From positions 1,028 to 65,027 of the forward strand of contig NZ_KV878783.1 of assembly GCF_001890765.1 (NCBI RefSeq): a stretch of 64,000 nucleotides of DNA. Reading direction: 5' to 3'. Numbering within the stretch: the stretch's first letter is position 1; the number at the start of each line of letters is the position of its first letter. Source of the DNA: Spirulina major PCC 6313 (GTDB taxonomy: Bacteria > Cyanobacteriota > Cyanobacteriia > Cyanobacteriales > Spirulinaceae). The notes under the pieces are model-generated. The model was not told where the DNA came from and did no database searches. It saw only the letters and a program-made list of their open reading frames with translations. Shown one piece after another: positions 44,773 to 53,120 of this stretch. A program made the position numbers and the translations under genes.

Positions 44773-45013
44773 TCACAATCAATATTCGAGCTAAACAAAA
44801 TCAACGAGATGTCATTGATCGTGCGGCTGAAGTGCAGGGCAAAAGTCGTTCAGAATTTATGCTTGAGTCATCTTATCAGAAAGCCCAGGACGTGCTTCTA
44901 GACAGAAGTTTCTTCGGGTTAGATACACCTAAGTTTCAGCAATTTGTCGCGCTGCTCGATGCGTCACCCACGCAAGATGAGAAGTTACATACAGTGCTAA
45001 CAACCAAAGCTCC

Positions 45014-45538
45014 GTGGGACTAAGTCGAGATCAAGATAAGCTTTACCCGCCCGAAAAACTGAATTCGTCACATCAGATTGAAAGTTTTGACTCAGGGAAC
45101 AGTCAGCTAGACGACTGGCTTAAGCACCGTGCCCTGAAAAATGAGTTAGGAGGGGCCTCTCGCACGTACGGACTCTGCGCTGGCAAGGTAGTTACTGCCT
45201 ACTATTGCCTGGCCAATGGAGCAGTGGCACAAACGTCTGCAACAGGTCGAGTTCGGCGCAATATGCCCGATCCGATTCCAGTTATGGTGATTGGACGATT
45301 AGCCGTTGATAGGCACTGGCAAGGTAAAGGCATCGGGCGTGCTCTCCTGCGAGATGCAATTCTTCGCACTCTGCAAGCTGCTGAAATTGCAGGAATACGT
45401 GCGATTCTAGTACACGCTATCTCGGAAGATGCGAAGCAGTTTTATGAGAAGTGTGGTTTTGTTGCTTCATCTCTTGATCCAATGACACTGATGGTGAAAG
45501 TTGATGATGCTCGTGCCTCACTTAATTCGCAAACCTGA
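45014..45538 (+). CDS. TacT/AtaT-like GNAT acetyltransferase toxin
   Basis: This is a 174-residue acetyltransferase from a GTG start that overlaps the antitoxin stop by 10 bp. Family features are FDSGNSQLDDWLKHRAL near the N-terminus, the acetyl-CoA loop RHWQGKGIGRALLRDAI, and the C-terminal QFYEKCGFVASSLDPMTL. Relatives acetylate the amino acid on charged tRNA and stop translation. The gene looks intact although its antitoxin is interrupted. Survival implies a weak toxin, low expression, or neutralisation by the remaining antitoxin tail or another antitoxin. Confidence 0.88.
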   Translation: MGLSRDQDKLYPPEKLNSSHQIESFDSGNSQLDDWLKHRALKNELGGASRTYGLCAGKVVTAYYCLANGAVAQTSATGRVRRNMPDPIPVMVIGRLAVDRHWQGKGIGRALLRDAILRTLQAAEIAGIRAILVHAISEDAKQFYEKCGFVASSLDPMTLMVKVDDARASLNSQT

Positions 45539-45773
45539 ACCGTCTTCGGTGTTTCTAGCGATTTGATTGATTGTTGAGTGTTCGGGCGCAAGCGAACTGT
45601 TCAATGAACCCGATCGCGCCCCTCACACATCCTTTCCCCTCAGCACTCACACCCTCCCACCGCCTAGAGTAGGATTCGAGGTGAACCCTGTCCAGTCACT
45701 TTTGATTTCGTAGGAGCGGGACGAATCAATCTGTAGAATAATTCTCTAATCAGCCTGTTAAAAGTATCAAGAT
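45539..45773. other. Intergenic repeat region after the toxin gene
   Basis: It contains TTCAATGAACCCGATCGCGC, also seen in variant form at about 49975, and a second copy of the GAGTAGGATTCGAGGTGA/CCAGTCACTTTTGAT block (about 45668-45708) that precedes the TA operon. No gene is seen. Confidence 0.6.
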
Positions 45774-46238
45774 ATGAGTGAAATTGAATTTTTGGGTTTT
45801 AAGCAAGTGAACCCAGATGATTTTATAGCCGTTGTCAATGAGGATTCGCTGAGAACCCATTTAATCGATCACCCGTATTTTGATGCGACCAGTCTTCAAG
45901 CATGGATAGACGATAAAATTAATGTAGATGCCATGGATGGCTGTCGCGTTCGGGCAGTTTATATCGATGGAATACTAGCAGGCTGGTGTGGAATTCAGCC
46001 AGATGATCATGGCTTTGAATTGGCGATCGTTATCTCACAAAAATTCTGGGGTTTTGGGATCGCAATTTTCAAAACGCTCATGTGTTGGGCTAAAGAGCTA
46101 GGGCATAAAGAAATACTATTTCACTTGCTCGATAGTAGGCCCGAATACAAATTCCTGAAGAAAATGTCCACTAACGTTCATAAAACAGAATTGGCAGGTC
46201 GGTGCTTTACAACTTATCACGTGAAAGTAGGTGAATAG
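45774..46238 (+). CDS. GNAT-family N-acetyltransferase
   Basis: This is a 154-residue protein with a GNAT-like core: AVYIDGILAGWCGIQPD, the beta-bulge strand FELAIVISQKFWGFGIAIFK in the acetyl-CoA loop region, and the end FLKKMSTNVHKTELAGRCF. The pyrophosphate loop (FWGFGIAIF) departs from the usual RxxGxG/A. The substrate is unknown. It is a separate gene behind the TA pair and is followed by another HIP1-bearing repeat. It may be accessory cargo. Confidence 0.72.
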   Translation: MSEIEFLGFKQVNPDDFIAVVNEDSLRTHLIDHPYFDATSLQAWIDDKINVDAMDGCRVRAVYIDGILAGWCGIQPDDHGFELAIVISQKFWGFGIAIFKTLMCWAKELGHKEILFHLLDSRPEYKFLKKMSTNVHKTELAGRCFTTYHVKVGE

Positions 46239-46319
46239 TGTCCCCAACAACTGCTAACAACGACGAGATGCGATCGCATCCCTCACACATTTGAACAGGA
46301 GCGATCGCGCCTCACCCAC

Positions 46320-47762
46320 TTACGCATTAAATAACTTATCCAGTTGACCCTTTACCCACTGCACCGGGTTTTGATTGTACTCCGATGGATTGAGCAGTCC
46401 CAACTCCCGCAACCGCCGTTGTTGCAGCGATAGTTCTTCCTCATGTTTCCCCATCTGCTGCACAATCACTTCATACAGTCGGGGCTGGCTTTGCAACAGT
46501 TGATTAAACCCCTGGGGATTGATTGCAAAGATTGTCGTGTCTTCCATGGCTCTCACGGTCACCGTTCGAGCAATGCCCAGCATCAATGAGAACTCACCGA
46601 TAAATTGTCCAGCCTCCAAAACCGTTGGGGGTTGATCCAACCCCGTCACCACATAGCCCACTGAACCCAACAAGATAATATAAAATGCATCGCCTGCATC
46701 GCCCTCACGATAAAGGATTTCATCGGTTTCTAGCCGCCGTCGATAGCCAACCTCCACCAGCTTTCGCAATTCCAATTCCGTACAATTTTCAAAATATGAC
46801 ACCTGCCGCAGTAAATCTCGAACCGGGATGGGTTTCGTTAAGGGATCAATGAAGTGATGGCGCGGTTGTTGTAACTCCGAATGATGGGGATAGTGTTCTG
46901 GCGATGAGGTAATTAACACATTGGGGTTGCGCTGCCATACATCCAACCGGGGGGATGCGAATTGAATACCGCGCTGTCGTAGATTTTGCTCAATGATGAA
47001 ATGCAAAGAGCTTTCCGTTTTGTATTTAAGGTCAATGCGCGTGACCCAAACCCACAAGACAAATTCCAGCGCATAATCACTAAATTTCGTGAAATAGGCT
47101 TCGGCCGGTTTCTCAAACGACACTGTCTCTTCTGTATAGGCCGAATCGAGTAAGGCTTCAATGACCAAAACCGGATCACTTTCGTGGGTGACATGCACGG
47201 GAATCATCGCCCACCCTTTTGTGTTGTGATACGTCCAATTGATCACATGATCGCTGATCAGTGAACTGTTGGGAATTACAATATGCCGGTGCGTGAAGGT
47301 TCGCAGTACCGTTGCCCGCAGCGACACCTCAGTGACATACCCCGTTAAACCCTGCCACTCGATAAAATCGCCTACCTTAATCTTTCCCTCGATGAGCAGC
47401 ATCAGCCCGCTAATAAAGTTGCGGGTCATGTCTTGCAGACCGAAGCCAATACCGATCCCCAAGCTACCCGCAATGACCGCGAGGGACGATACGTTTACGC
47501 CAACAACTTGGAGCATCAGAATAAAACTAAACGCACCGATCGCATATCCCGTGATGATCGCAATGGACTCTCGATTACCTTGTCGTAACCCCAAGCGTTC
47601 CAGCAGAAATCGCACCAAAATCTGCCGACAAACGATCGCAATCAGAATCGCGATCGCTAAACTTGCAACCAGAGGGAGAATACTGCTGAGCGTAACCAGG
47701 CTGTCGCCAATCCGGAGGAATGGGATATCCACGACTGCCAGCCCGTTCAATAGATTGTGCAT
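46320..47762 (-). CDS. MscS-type channel with cyclic-nucleotide-binding domain
   Basis: This is a ~480-residue inner-membrane protein from the ATG at 47762; an upstream ATG at 47891 adds an unlikely 43 residues. Several membrane helices lead to the pore helix region SLAVIAGSLGIGIGFGLQDM and the MscS beta domain (VGDFIEWQGLTGYVTEVSLR). The C-terminal ~140 residues form a cNMP-binding domain with the phosphate cassette IGEFSLMLGIARTVTVRA. Such bCNG channels are ligand-gated rather than strongly tension-gated. It probably links cAMP or cGMP levels to ion flow. Confidence 0.9.
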   Translation of the reverse strand: MHNLLNGLAVVDIPFLRIGDSLVTLSSILPLVASLAIAILIAIVCRQILVRFLLERLGLRQGNRESIAIITGYAIGAFSFILMLQVVGVNVSSLAVIAGSLGIGIGFGLQDMTRNFISGLMLLIEGKIKVGDFIEWQGLTGYVTEVSLRATVLRTFTHRHIVIPNSSLISDHVINWTYHNTKGWAMIPVHVTHESDPVLVIEALLDSAYTEETVSFEKPAEAYFTKFSDYALEFVLWVWVTRIDLKYKTESSLHFIIEQNLRQRGIQFASPRLDVWQRNPNVLITSSPEHYPHHSELQQPRHHFIDPLTKPIPVRDLLRQVSYFENCTELELRKLVEVGYRRRLETDEILYREGDAGDAFYIILLGSVGYVVTGLDQPPTVLEAGQFIGEFSLMLGIARTVTVRAMEDTTIFAINPQGFNQLLQSQPRLYEVIVQQMGKHEEELSLQQRRLRELGLLNPSEYNQNPVQWVKGQLDKLFNA

Positions 47763-48034
47763 AAGAGACCCGCCGCCCTGATGACTAACGTACAACGTAA
47801 ATTTTAAGGTGCTTATGTCCGCTGTATATCCAGGGTTGTTGAGAGTGCATTGAGCCACTTTTCTGAAAGCCCTGCTTGATGGACATTTCAATAGAAGGTA
47901 GACAGTTGTAAGTATTCAAGCAGAAGTATGCGAGCAGCTACAGACTCACAGCAGTATAATGTACTACTCATATGCTTATGTCAGGCTGTTTAATTCCAGA
48001 GTCACTTAGTTAAGACCGAAATGGAGTACTTTAG

Positions 48035-49345
48035 GTGCTTACTCAAATTAAATTAAGAAATTTCAAGAGCTATAAATCAGGCACTCTGCAACTTGGACGC
48101 TTGACAGTTCTCATTGGAGCTAATGCTTCTGGAAAAAGTAATGTAATTGAATCGCTACGCTTACTAGCAAGAATCGCTGAGGGAGAACGACTTAGCCTTT
48201 TAGGTGGATCATATAAACAAGATGAAACGATTTTCCGGGGAGGAGTAGAAAATCTTGGCTATCGAGATTCAAAAACATTTGGTATTTCTTGCGTGACAAC
48301 AGAGCAAGAGTGGAAAGATTTTTCAATTGATTTAAGTCTTGGAGCAGATGGAGATCTTCACGTTACCAAAGAAAAAATAACAAGTCACACTTCAACAGTT
48401 CCTCTATACGAAATTACTAGTGAACCTCAAGGAGCTGGAAGTGATGTTTTTGTTACCTATAATAATTTCGCCAGAGGTGGGAAAAAACCCAGCATCGTAT
48501 GCAGTAGCCATATGGCGATTTTCACACAGCTTTTAAGTGATATTCGATTCCGCCCAGAAAATACTAAAAGTCGAAAAATAATTCCTAAGGTAGCTGAAAA
48601 ATATGTTCGATGGTTGAGTAGTATTGTATTTCTTGAACCAGAACCAAGTTCAATGCGCACCTATGGACATAAAGTTGATAAGATACTCAAAGAACATGGC
48701 GAAAATCTTTCAGGAGTAATCTATAACCTATGTCTTAATCCAGATACAAAAAGTTCGGTTCTGGATTTTGTTCAAAGTTTACCTGAGCAAGATATTGAAA
48801 ATATCAATTTCATAGAAACACCTCGTGATGAGGTTATGCTACAGCTAACTGAAACATTTGGCGGTGTATCAACTACCTATGATGCTTCCATACTTTCAGA
48901 TGGAACTTTACGCGTGCTCTCTATTGCTGCAGCAATGCTTTCTGCACCTGAGCAAAGTTTAGTTGTCATTGAAGAAATCGATAACGGCGTACATCCTAGC
49001 AGAGCAGCAGATTTATTAGAACGAATTTCTGATATTGCAAAGAATCGTGATTTACGGGTTCTAATTAGTAGTCATAATCCCGCACTTCTTGATGCCTTGC
49101 CTGATGAAGCTATTCCTGAAACTGTATTTTGTTATCGAAGTCCTCAAGATGGATCAAGCCAGTTAATTAGGTTACAGGATATTCCTGACTATCCCGAACT
49201 CATTGCTCAAGGATCTGTTGGACACCTCATGACTCGTGGACTATTAGAACGTTTTGTTAAGCAACATCCCGGAATAGAGCAGAAAAAGAAGCAAGCAATG
49301 GAGTGGCTAGCGTCTCTTGCTGATCTAGGAGAAATGAGAGAATGA
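48035..49345 (+). CDS. SMC/RecF-like AAA ATPase (putative defence gene)
   Basis: This is a 436-residue ATPase from a GTG start (GGAG eight bases upstream). The Walker A motif is GANASGKSN (28-36). The ABC-type signature appears as SDGTLRVLSIAAAML, Walker B as VVIEEIDNGVHPSR (about 309-322), and the switch histidine in ISSHNPALLDAL. This is the AAA_15/AAA_21 layout shared by OLD, PARIS and other defence ATPases. Its stop overlaps the next gene in ATGA. The unit is clearly more AT-rich than its neighbours, which suggests transfer. A nuclease-activating sensor role is inferred. Confidence 0.85.
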   Translation: MLTQIKLRNFKSYKSGTLQLGRLTVLIGANASGKSNVIESLRLLARIAEGERLSLLGGSYKQDETIFRGGVENLGYRDSKTFGISCVTTEQEWKDFSIDLSLGADGDLHVTKEKITSHTSTVPLYEITSEPQGAGSDVFVTYNNFARGGKKPSIVCSSHMAIFTQLLSDIRFRPENTKSRKIIPKVAEKYVRWLSSIVFLEPEPSSMRTYGHKVDKILKEHGENLSGVIYNLCLNPDTKSSVLDFVQSLPEQDIENINFIETPRDEVMLQLTETFGGVSTTYDASILSDGTLRVLSIAAAMLSAPEQSLVVIEEIDNGVHPSRAADLLERISDIAKNRDLRVLISSHNPALLDALPDEAIPETVFCYRSPQDGSSQLIRLQDIPDYPELIAQGSVGHLMTRGLLERFVKQHPGIEQKKKQAMEWLASLADLGEMRE

Positions 49346-49797
49346 AAGCAGTCGCAATTGTTGATACATCTATCTTCTGTAATATTCTTAATATTCCTCA
49401 TATGAATAGTGAGCGAACTCAAGTAATGCAAGAATTAAAAAGTTTACTTAAAGAAAGTACCAATCTTCTTCTGCCCATGGCTGCCGTCTATGAAACAGGG
49501 AATCATATTGCTCAACTCACTGATGGTAGAAACCGGCGTCAATTTGCTGAATTTTTCATCACGCAAGTTAAGGAAGCGATAGAAGGGAAAGCACCTTGGC
49601 AAGTTATGCAACTGCCAGATATAGAGGAGGTGGGAGAATGGCTAAACAATTTTCCTGATTCGGCAATGCGTGGCGCAGGTATGGGAGACTTATCTATCAT
49701 CAAAGAATGGGAGAAAATAACTAGGATAACACCCAATTACCGTATTTTTATATGGTCTTTAGATAGCGATCTTCAAGGATATGATTATAGTCCTTGA
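49342..49797 (+). CDS. PIN-like domain protein, partner of the ATPase
   Basis: This is a 151-residue protein that overlaps the ATPase stop by 4 bp. The acidic residues of a PIN nuclease fold are in place: D8 (AIVDTS), E51 (VYETGNH), D116 (GAGMGDLSI) and D141/D143 (WSLDSDLQGYD). PIN domains cut RNA or single-stranded DNA with metal. Coupling to a RecF-like ATPase suggests a two-component effector like other ATPase-nuclease defence pairs. I know of no named system with this exact pair. It is AT-rich like its partner. Confidence 0.72.
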   Translation: MKAVAIVDTSIFCNILNIPHMNSERTQVMQELKSLLKESTNLLLPMAAVYETGNHIAQLTDGRNRRQFAEFFITQVKEAIEGKAPWQVMQLPDIEEVGEWLNNFPDSAMRGAGMGDLSIIKEWEKITRITPNYRIFIWSLDSDLQGYDYSP

Positions 49798-50026
49798 TTC
49801 TAATGATTAAAAGTTGCCTGGCAATGTTAACCTTATATGTAAGAAATTGTTCAATTTCGAGAAAGTTTGATTGATTCTAGGTTTTTGCAGAAAACTAATA
49901 ATTCAAATACAGCAGGCAGCTTTGGGCTGTTGCTGCTGAACCTAAAGTTCTTCGCCGTCGCCCAACTACACCATTCAATAAACCCGATCGCACCCCCCAC
50001 CGATCGCACCTCACTAATCCTTATCC
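49798..50026. other. Intergenic region with HIP1-bearing repeat
   Basis: No gene. It contains TTCAATAAACCCGATCGCAC, a variant of the block at about 45592, and three HIP1-like sites just before larE ends. Confidence 0.5.
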
Positions 50027-50866
50027 CTAAACGATCGCACTCTGAAAGGGTGTGCTTTGATTGGTTCCGAGGACGCGGTTGAGTTTGCCGCTTTGGTAGC
50101 CTTCGAGGTCGAGGGTGACATAGGTGAAACCGAATTCTTCAAACCGGGCCACCAATTGCGGCAAATCCGTTTGGGCCACGAAGTCTTTGATGTGCCCCGG
50201 TAAGAGTTCAATCCGGGCGGTGTCGCCTGCGGAACGGACGCGGATATTTTGCCAACCGAGGCGGCGCAAGTGGACTTCGGCACGACCGACGCGCTGCAAT
50301 TTTGCCACGGTGATTTCTTCGCCGTAGGGGAAGCGGGAACTGAGGCAGGGCTGGGCGGGTTTGTCCCACCAGGGGAGATCGAGGGCGCGGCTGATTTCGC
50401 GGACTTCGGCTTTGGTGATGCCGAGTTCGGCGAGGGGCGATCGCGCTCCCCGTTCTTGGGCGGCTTGGATGCCGGGGCGGTAATCGTGGAGATCATCGGC
50501 GTTGACACCATCGACAACGTAGGGATAGCCGCGATCGAGGGCGAAGGGTTTGAGGGTGTCGTGGAGTTCGCTTTTGCAGAAATAGCAACGGTTGACGGGG
50601 TTGCTGGTGTAGTCGGGGTTCTGCATTTCGTGGGTTTCAACGCAGTCGTGGGGGATGCCGATCGCGGCGGCTTGAATCCGCGCATCTTCGAGGTCTTCCG
50701 GTAGCAGGGACGGCGACATGGCCGTGATCGCGAGGGCGCGATCGCCTAATACATCAAACGCCACTTTCGCTACTAAGGTACTGTCAATCCCCCCGGAATA
50801 GGCAATCAAGGCCTGCTCCATCTCTGCAAAGAGCGATCGCAGTTGTTCTAATTTAGTCGTTGTCAT
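50027..50866 (-). CDS. larE: ATP-dependent sacrificial sulfur transferase LarE
   Basis: This is a 279-residue PP-loop enzyme that gives sulfur for the nickel-pincer cofactor of lactate racemase. The PP-loop is AYSGGIDSTLVA. A CxxC in NRCYFCKSEL and a third cysteine in QPCLSSRFPYG suggest the form in which three cysteines may hold an iron-sulfur cluster. LarB, LarC and a racemase are not in the window. Other genes of the ExsB-like group look similar, but the order of motifs fits LarE well. Confidence 0.88.
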   Translation of the reverse strand: MTTTKLEQLRSLFAEMEQALIAYSGGIDSTLVAKVAFDVLGDRALAITAMSPSLLPEDLEDARIQAAAIGIPHDCVETHEMQNPDYTSNPVNRCYFCKSELHDTLKPFALDRGYPYVVDGVNADDLHDYRPGIQAAQERGARSPLAELGITKAEVREISRALDLPWWDKPAQPCLSSRFPYGEEITVAKLQRVGRAEVHLRRLGWQNIRVRSAGDTARIELLPGHIKDFVAQTDLPQLVARFEEFGFTYVTLDLEGYQSGKLNRVLGTNQSTPFQSAIV

Positions 50867-50929
50867 AATAGATAGTTAAAGCGTATTAATAGTGTTCGCT
50901 GATTTCACTGTAGCGAAGTTGACTCACGC

Positions 50930-50980
50930 CTTGATCCCCCCGGCTGCGCCGACCCCCTTAAAAAGGGGGTGTTTGGTTTG
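50930..50980 (+). repeat. C-rich palindromic repeat
   Basis: GATCCCCCCGGCTGCGCC is followed by CCCCCTTAAAAAGGGGG, a perfect 8-1-8 palindrome. Half copies of the same repeat adjoin the IS ends at 13310-13336 and 19133-19165. Confidence 0.75.
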
Positions 50981-50989
50981 TTTCGGATC

Positions 50990-51160
50990 TGGGTAAGTGA
51001 GCCAGAGGCTCTCTTTCTGGAATCCTCGTCTAGTGTAAGTGAGCCAGAGGCTCACACTCCTCTTTCTGGAATCCTCGTCTGGTGTAAGTGAGCCAGAGGC
51101 TCACACTCCTCTTTCTGGAATCCTCGTCTGGTGTAAGTGAGCCAGAGGCTCACACTCCTC
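50990..51160 (+). repeat. Tandem 49-bp repeats, each with a hairpin
   Basis: About 3.5 units of 49 bp contain GTGAGCC-AGA-GGCTCAC at 51039, 51088 and 51137. The first unit at ~50997 is shortened inside the hairpin arm. The linker is CTCCTCTTTCTGGAATCCTC followed by GTCTGGTGTAA. Confidence 0.92.
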
Positions 51161-51180
51161 TTTCTGGAATCCTCCGTAGT

Positions 51181-51334
51181 GCGAGCTTCTAGCTCGCTGC
51201 TGCTTCTAGCTCGCTGCTGCTTCTAGCTCGCTGCTGCTTCTAGCTCGCTGCTGCTTCTAGCTCACTACTGCTTCTAGCTCGCTGCTGCTTCTAGCTCACT
51301 ACTGCTTCTAGCTCGCTGCTGCTTCTAGCTCGTT
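51181..51334 (+). repeat. Hairpin followed by eight 17-bp tandem units
   Basis: GCGAGCT-TCT-AGCTCGC (51181-51197) is followed by eight units of TGCTTCTAGCTCGCTGC. Units four and six read TCACTAC instead of TCGCTGC. Each unit repeats the loop and right arm of the hairpin, so the array grew from the hairpin itself. Confidence 0.92.
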
Positions 51335-51353
51335 GTCCTAACGGGGTGGGGGA

Positions 51354-51749
51354 TCATCCCACATCCAGATCGATCGCCGCCGAACCGCCCCGTACCAAAA
51401 GCTCTAGCATTGATCCCAATTGCAGCCAAATTAACACCGTCGTCGGAATCACCGTAATCACGGCAATGCCCCAGGCAAAGAGCGCCCCAATCTGAAACAC
51501 CGAGAGACATTCCCCCATAAAGAGCGTCAGGAAAATCGTCATCAGGATATAGGCCAATGTTCCCGATGCGGTTCTGTAGTTGATGCGGTCTTGAGTCTCA
51601 CGATTGGCATACCAGTAGTCCACTTGATATTCCAATACATCTTTAAAAATGAAGCCGGTAGCGATCGCAAAAAACGTCGTGATCATGATCGCCGCGCTGA
51701 GTGCAGGTAAAACCATAGGAAGGCAACAGGTTAAGAATTGTAACAGCAT
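51354..51749 (-). CDS. Small membrane protein of unknown function
   Basis: About 131 residues run from the ATG at 51749; a start at 51791 is possible. There are three hydrophobic segments (LLQFLTCCLPMVLPALSAAI, ILMTIFLTLFMGECLSV and LFAWGIAVITVIPTTVLIW). Between the first two lies a polar loop with DYWYANRETQDRINYRT. I do not recognise the family. It is divergent from the DUF362 gene and ends beside the repeat array. Confidence 0.65.
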   Translation of the reverse strand: MLLQFLTCCLPMVLPALSAAIMITTFFAIATGFIFKDVLEYQVDYWYANRETQDRINYRTASGTLAYILMTIFLTLFMGECLSVFQIGALFAWGIAVITVIPTTVLIWLQLGSMLELLVRGGSAAIDLDVG

Positions 51750-51824
51750 TATACCGCCCCCCGCGATGCCCTCACCATCGGATCGTCTCACCCCTCCAGC
51801 CGTTCCCTGCCTAGAATAGGAGCA

Positions 51825-52811
51825 ATGTTAAAAAACGTTACCCCCATCCCACCCATGTCTATCGTTAGCCTCCTTCGCGCCGAAACCTACGACGCTGCAC
51901 CCCTGGCCGCGTCTCTTGAGCAACTCCTCGCGCCCCTCGGCGGTATGGGTGCGATCGTCAAACCGGGCGATCGCGTCCTCCTCAAACCCAACCTCCTCAC
52001 CGGCAGCCGTCCCGGTCACGAGTGCATCACCCGCCCCGAACTCGTCGCCGCCGTTGCCCAACAGGTGATCGCCGCTGGGGGCAAACCGTTCATGGGCGAC
52101 AGTCCCGCCTTCGGCAGTGCCAAAGGGGTCGCCCGCACCAACGGCTACCTGCCCATGCTCCAGGATCTCAATATTCCCGTGGTGGAATTTCACGGCCACC
52201 GCTACGCCATCGATGCGGAAAATTTCGACCATCTCCGCCTTTCCAAAGAAGCCATGGATGCGGATGTGGTGATTAACCTGCCGAAAGTGAAAGCCCACTG
52301 TCAACTGACGATGACCCTGGGGGTGAAAAATCTGTTCGGCTGTGTGCCGGGCAAAATGAAAGCCTGGTGGCATCTCGAAGCCGGGAAGGATCAAGACCGC
52401 TTTGGGGAAATGTTGGTACAGACGGCTAATGCGATCGCGCCCAATCTCACCATCCTTGACGGCATCATCGCCCACCAAGGCAACGGCCCCAGCGGCGGTG
52501 AAGCCCGTCCCCTCGGCATCCTCGCCGCCTCCCCCGACGTTTTCGCCCTCGACTGCGCCATCCTCGACCTCCTCAACGTTGACCCCCACACCGTCCCCAC
52601 CTACAACGCCGCCGCCCGCCTCGGCCTCAACCCCGAAACCCTAGAGTTTCCGTTACTCACACCGGAAGAGTTGGCGATCGCAGATTGGAAACTCCCCGAC
52701 ACTCTCGTCCCCATCGATTTCGGTGCGCCCCGCATCCTCAAATCCACCTTCAAACACCTCTACATCCGCTGGATCAAAGAACCGATGCAAACCTACAGCA
52801 ACACGAAATAA
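51825..52811 (+). CDS. DUF362 domain protein
   Basis: This is a 328-residue protein. The DUF362 phrases are clear: GDRVLLKPNLLTGSRPG, ITRPELVAAVAQQVIAAGG, MGDSPAFGS, then INLPKVKAHCQLTMTLGVKN and the Gly-rich HQGNGPSGGEARPLG. Some family members carry ferredoxin-type clusters, but no 4Fe-4S motif is present here. A start at 51858 (MSIVSLL) is an alternative. Function is unknown. Confidence 0.85.
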   Translation: MLKNVTPIPPMSIVSLLRAETYDAAPLAASLEQLLAPLGGMGAIVKPGDRVLLKPNLLTGSRPGHECITRPELVAAVAQQVIAAGGKPFMGDSPAFGSAKGVARTNGYLPMLQDLNIPVVEFHGHRYAIDAENFDHLRLSKEAMDADVVINLPKVKAHCQLTMTLGVKNLFGCVPGKMKAWWHLEAGKDQDRFGEMLVQTANAIAPNLTILDGIIAHQGNGPSGGEARPLGILAASPDVFALDCAILDLLNVDPHTVPTYNAAARLGLNPETLEFPLLTPEELAIADWKLPDTLVPIDFGAPRILKSTFKHLYIRWIKEPMQTYSNTK

Positions 52812-52819
52812 TTCTTAAA

Positions 52820-52938
52820 TGCCCTCATCCCCATCTGGCAGGAGTGAGCCGGAGGCTCACACTACCATTGCTGTCAATCCTCTGTAGTGCGAGCTTCTAG
52901 CTCGCTATCCTGGTTGGGGGAGAGGGTTGGGTGAGAGT
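52820..52938 (+). repeat. Nested repeats: 75-bp element split by two hairpins
   Basis: CCCTCATCCCCATCTGGCAG and GGGAGAGGGTTGGGTGAGAG are the outer parts of the 75-bp element. Between them lie GTGAGCC-GGA-GGCTCAC (52844-52860, altered loop) and GCGAGCT-TCT-AGCTCGC (52889-52905). The hairpins thus appear to have entered an older element. Confidence 0.75.
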
Positions 52939-53012
52939 AATTGTAAAAACTCTCCGGAATCGCTCCCCCCCGATGGGGACAAAGGAATGGTAGATGCACC
53001 CTGATACATAAC

Positions 53013-53043
53013 CCCCTCGCTTCCGGGCGTGGGGATTTTTTTT
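53013..53043 (+). terminator. Factor-independent terminator
   Basis: CCCCTCGC and GCGTGGGG pair, with one T-T mismatch, around a 6-nt loop and are followed by eight T residues. It lies 200 bp after the DUF362 gene and ahead of aspA, insulating the latter. Confidence 0.7.
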
Positions 53044-53120
53044 GCCTATTGATGCGGCGCAGGGTCTCAAGGCGGTTTGTTATGATTATCCGGATTTAAT
53101 TGTGATTAGGTAACGCTGCC

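Larger units (their letters stand above)
44503..45023 (+). pseudogene. DUF1778/TacA-like antitoxin, split by a MITE
   Basis: If the 215-bp MITE and one copy of its 9-bp duplication are removed, one frame reads MNTSTHDGSVSQTRDVTINI and continues to LTTKAPWD, about 99 residues. This is a DUF1778 antitoxin: a ribbon-helix-helix N-terminus (TINIRAKQNQRDVIDRAAE, then GKSRSEFMLESSY) and a C-terminal toxin-binding tail. The insertion follows codon 15, ahead of the DNA-binding strand. The downstream part has an in-frame ATG at 44832 that keeps the tail but loses the DNA-binding part. Residues from codon 16 on are otherwise intact. The stop overlaps the toxin start by 10 bp. Confidence 0.85.

Noticed and set aside
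50990-51334. Possible CRISPR array
   Set aside because: The stretches between hairpins are themselves repeats rather than unique spacers.
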